Of a DNA stretch of 6,964 bases, positions 5,926 through 6,964 are shown piece by piece (position 1 is the stretch's first letter; each line of letters opens with the position of its first letter). The DNA is taken from contig CANFNO010000152.1 of NCBI GenBank assembly GCA_947447845.1, positions 1-6,964 on the forward strand, given 5' to 3'. Position numbers and translations under genes: made by a program. The notes below the pieces were generated by a model, which searched no databases, was not told where the DNA came from, and was given only the letters and a program-made list of their open reading frames with translations. This stretch comes from Burkholderiales bacterium. Its GTDB lineage: Bacteria > Pseudomonadota > Gammaproteobacteria > Burkholderiales > Burkholderiaceae.

Positions 5926-6723
5926 ATGGCCTCTGAGAAATCCAAAGAAGACGAACTCGCCGGTACCGAGCAGCCCTTTGTGGCGCATCTGGTCGAATTG
6001 CGCGATAGGTTGATCAAGGCCGCCATTGCGGTTGGCATTGCGGTGGCCATTCTGGCGCTCTATCCTGGCCCGGCTGCGCTCTACGACTTGTTGGCTCAGC
6101 CACTGGTGGCCGCTTTGCCCAAGGGTGCGACCATGATTGCCACTTCTGTGATTTCGCCTTTTATGGTTCCGCTCAAGATCATGATGGTGGCCGCCTTTTT
6201 ACTGGCGCTACCTTTTGTGCTTTGGCAGGTCTGGGCTTTTGTGGCTCCAGGGTTGTACACCCACGAAAAGAAGTTGGTTTTGCCACTGGTGATTTCCAGC
6301 ACCTTGTTGTTTTTTGTGGGAGTGGCTTTTTGCTATTTCTTCGTCTTTGGCCAGGTGTTCAAGTTCATTCAGAGCTTTGCGCCCAAAAGCATTACCGCTG
6401 CGCCTGATATCGAGGCCTATTTGGACTTTGTGCTGTCCATGTTCCTTGCGTTCGGACTGGCCTTTGAGGTGCCGGTGGTTGTGGTGGTGCTGGCGCGCAT
6501 GGGCATCGTCAGCATTGACAAGCTCAAAGCCTTTCGCAGTTATTTCATCGTGGTGGCCTTCGTGGCGGCTGCTATCGTGACTCCGCCCGATGTTGTTTCA
6601 CAGCTGGCGTTGGCCATTCCAATGTGCCTGTTGTACGAAATTGGAATTTGGGCAGCGCAACTGTTTATCCGTCACACCCAGGCGCCGGAAGAGCCTAGCG
6701 TGAAAACCAGCCAATCACCCTGA
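5926..6723 (+). CDS. tatC: Sec-independent translocase subunit TatC
   Basis: Polytopic inner-membrane receptor that recognises the twin-arginine signal peptide. It has 265 residues and six predicted membrane segments at about 29-47, 80-104, 118-142, 167-189, 205-219 and 223-247. The signal-recognition element HLVELRDRL (21-29) contains Glu24 and Arg26, matching E. coli Glu15 and Arg17. VAPGLYTHEKK contains Glu114, matching E. coli Glu103; FGLAFEVPV contains Glu181 (E. coli Glu170), the polar residue within the membrane; TPPDVVSQ contains Asp222 (E. coli Asp211). The N-terminal extension before the recognition site is about 9 residues longer than in E. coli. No good ribosome site precedes the ATG; TGAGG sits 18 nt away at the tatB stop. 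The stop directly abuts that of the convergent protease gene. Confidence 0.98.
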   Translation: MASEKSKEDELAGTEQPFVAHLVELRDRLIKAAIAVGIAVAILALYPGPAALYDLLAQPLVAALPKGATMIATSVISPFMVPLKIMMVAAFLLALPFVLWQVWAFVAPGLYTHEKKLVLPLVISSTLLFFVGVAFCYFFVFGQVFKFIQSFAPKSITAAPDIEAYLDFVLSMFLAFGLAFEVPVVVVVLARMGIVSIDKLKAFRSYFIVVAFVAAAIVTPPDVVSQLALAIPMCLLYEIGIWAAQLFIRHTQAPEEPSVKTSQSP

Positions 6724-6964
6724 TTAACGTGGCGGGGCCTTGGGCTTGGGACGTACGCCAGGAGTCACATCCAACTGCAATTTTTGGTTCTTGCGCGCGA
6801 TCGTGAAATTGGCTGCAGCACCTGGTTTGAGTGATGCAACGACAGACAGGAGTTGCGAGACGTCATGAATCTGGCGATCGCCAATAGCTTCAATTACATC
6901 ACCAGGCTTGACGCCGGCCTTGGCAGCCGGTCCGTTTTGTAACACACCGGTGATGATGACGCCC
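6724..6964 (-). CDS. HtrA/Deg-family serine protease, C-terminal PDZ part (5' end outside window)
   Basis: Only the last 79 codons are visible. The reading frame runs off the right edge of the window; the internal GTG at 6945 is not a real start. The fragment begins GVIITGVLQNGPAAKAG, then KPGDVIEAIGDRQIHDVSQL, the carboxylate-loop and GxxxGDxI core of a PDZ domain as found after the trypsin-like domain in DegS/DegQ/DegP proteins. It continues ASLKPGAAANFTIARKN and ends in a short proline- and basic-rich tail, VRPKPKAPPR. The end soon after one PDZ fits either a DegS-like single-PDZ enzyme or the second PDZ of a DegP-like one. Such proteases act in the periplasm, often membrane-anchored. The catalytic His-Asp-Ser triad is outside the window, so protease activity is inferred from the domain type and from the recalled tatC-neighbour gene in Burkholderiales. 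Confidence 0.82.
   Translation of the reverse strand, partial: GVIITGVLQNGPAAKAGVKPGDVIEAIGDRQIHDVSQLLSVVASLKPGAAANFTIARKNQKLQLDVTPGVRPKPKAPPR

Noticed and set aside
6724..6945. A complete short 73-residue gene on the - strand
   Set aside because: The frame stays open to the window edge with PDZ-like sequence continuing upstream (GVIITG), so this is the 3' end of a larger gene.
1..6964. Mobile elements, CRISPR arrays, tRNA/rRNA genes or a novel defence-like system
   Set aside because: No transposase, integrase, regular repeats or RNA-gene signatures were seen; nearly all bases belong to conserved housekeeping genes.

Overview
The window is a compact, single-direction block of histidine-biosynthesis genes running directly into a twin-arginine translocation (Tat) locus, closed by a convergent HtrA-type protease gene. 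Gene order, the monofunctional hisB, separate hisI and hisE, the COG3671-type membrane protein and HIT protein between hisE and tatA, and the sequence style of TatB (start MIDLGISK, long basic tail) point to a betaproteobacterium of the Burkholderiales, most likely Comamonadaceae (Rhodoferax/Polaromonas-like). This placement rests on recalled family knowledge, not on a search.

Layout, all + strand unless stated: hisC (3' part, 2-655), hisB (652-1284), hisH (1286-1942), hisA (1970-2710), hisF (2710-3507), a 57-nt gap with a small inverted repeat, hisI (3565-3954), hisE (3959-4333), a small polytopic membrane protein of unknown function (4336-4743), a HIT-family protein (4740-5114), a 61-nt gap with a good ribosome binding site and a possible -10 box, tatA (5176-5412), tatB (GTG start, 5456-5905), tatC (5926-6723), and on the - strand the 3' end of a PDZ-containing HtrA/Deg-like protease (6724-6964). 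No stretch over 300 bases lacks a gene.

How the genes work together: HisE and HisI hydrolyse phosphoribosyl-ATP and then phosphoribosyl-AMP. HisA isomerises the product (ProFAR to PRFAR). HisH and HisF form the glutamine amidotransferase/cyclase that makes imidazole glycerol phosphate (IGP) and AICAR. HisB dehydrates IGP and HisC transaminates the product. hisG and hisD are not in the window and are probably upstream; the histidinol-phosphate phosphatase must be encoded elsewhere because HisB lacks that domain. TatA, TatB and TatC are the three core subunits of the Sec-independent exporter of folded proteins. The 4-nt and 1-nt overlaps and short gaps suggest one long transcript or a few overlapping ones, with translational coupling at several junctions.

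I found no mobile element, CRISPR array, RNA gene or evidence of a new system. This is mostly conserved core-genome content. The points worth a second look are small: start regions without Shine-Dalgarno sequences, one of which shares a 9-mer with another; the hisF-hisI inverted repeat; the uncharacterised membrane protein; family-level residue changes in TatB and HisH; and a zero-gap convergent junction at the right end.
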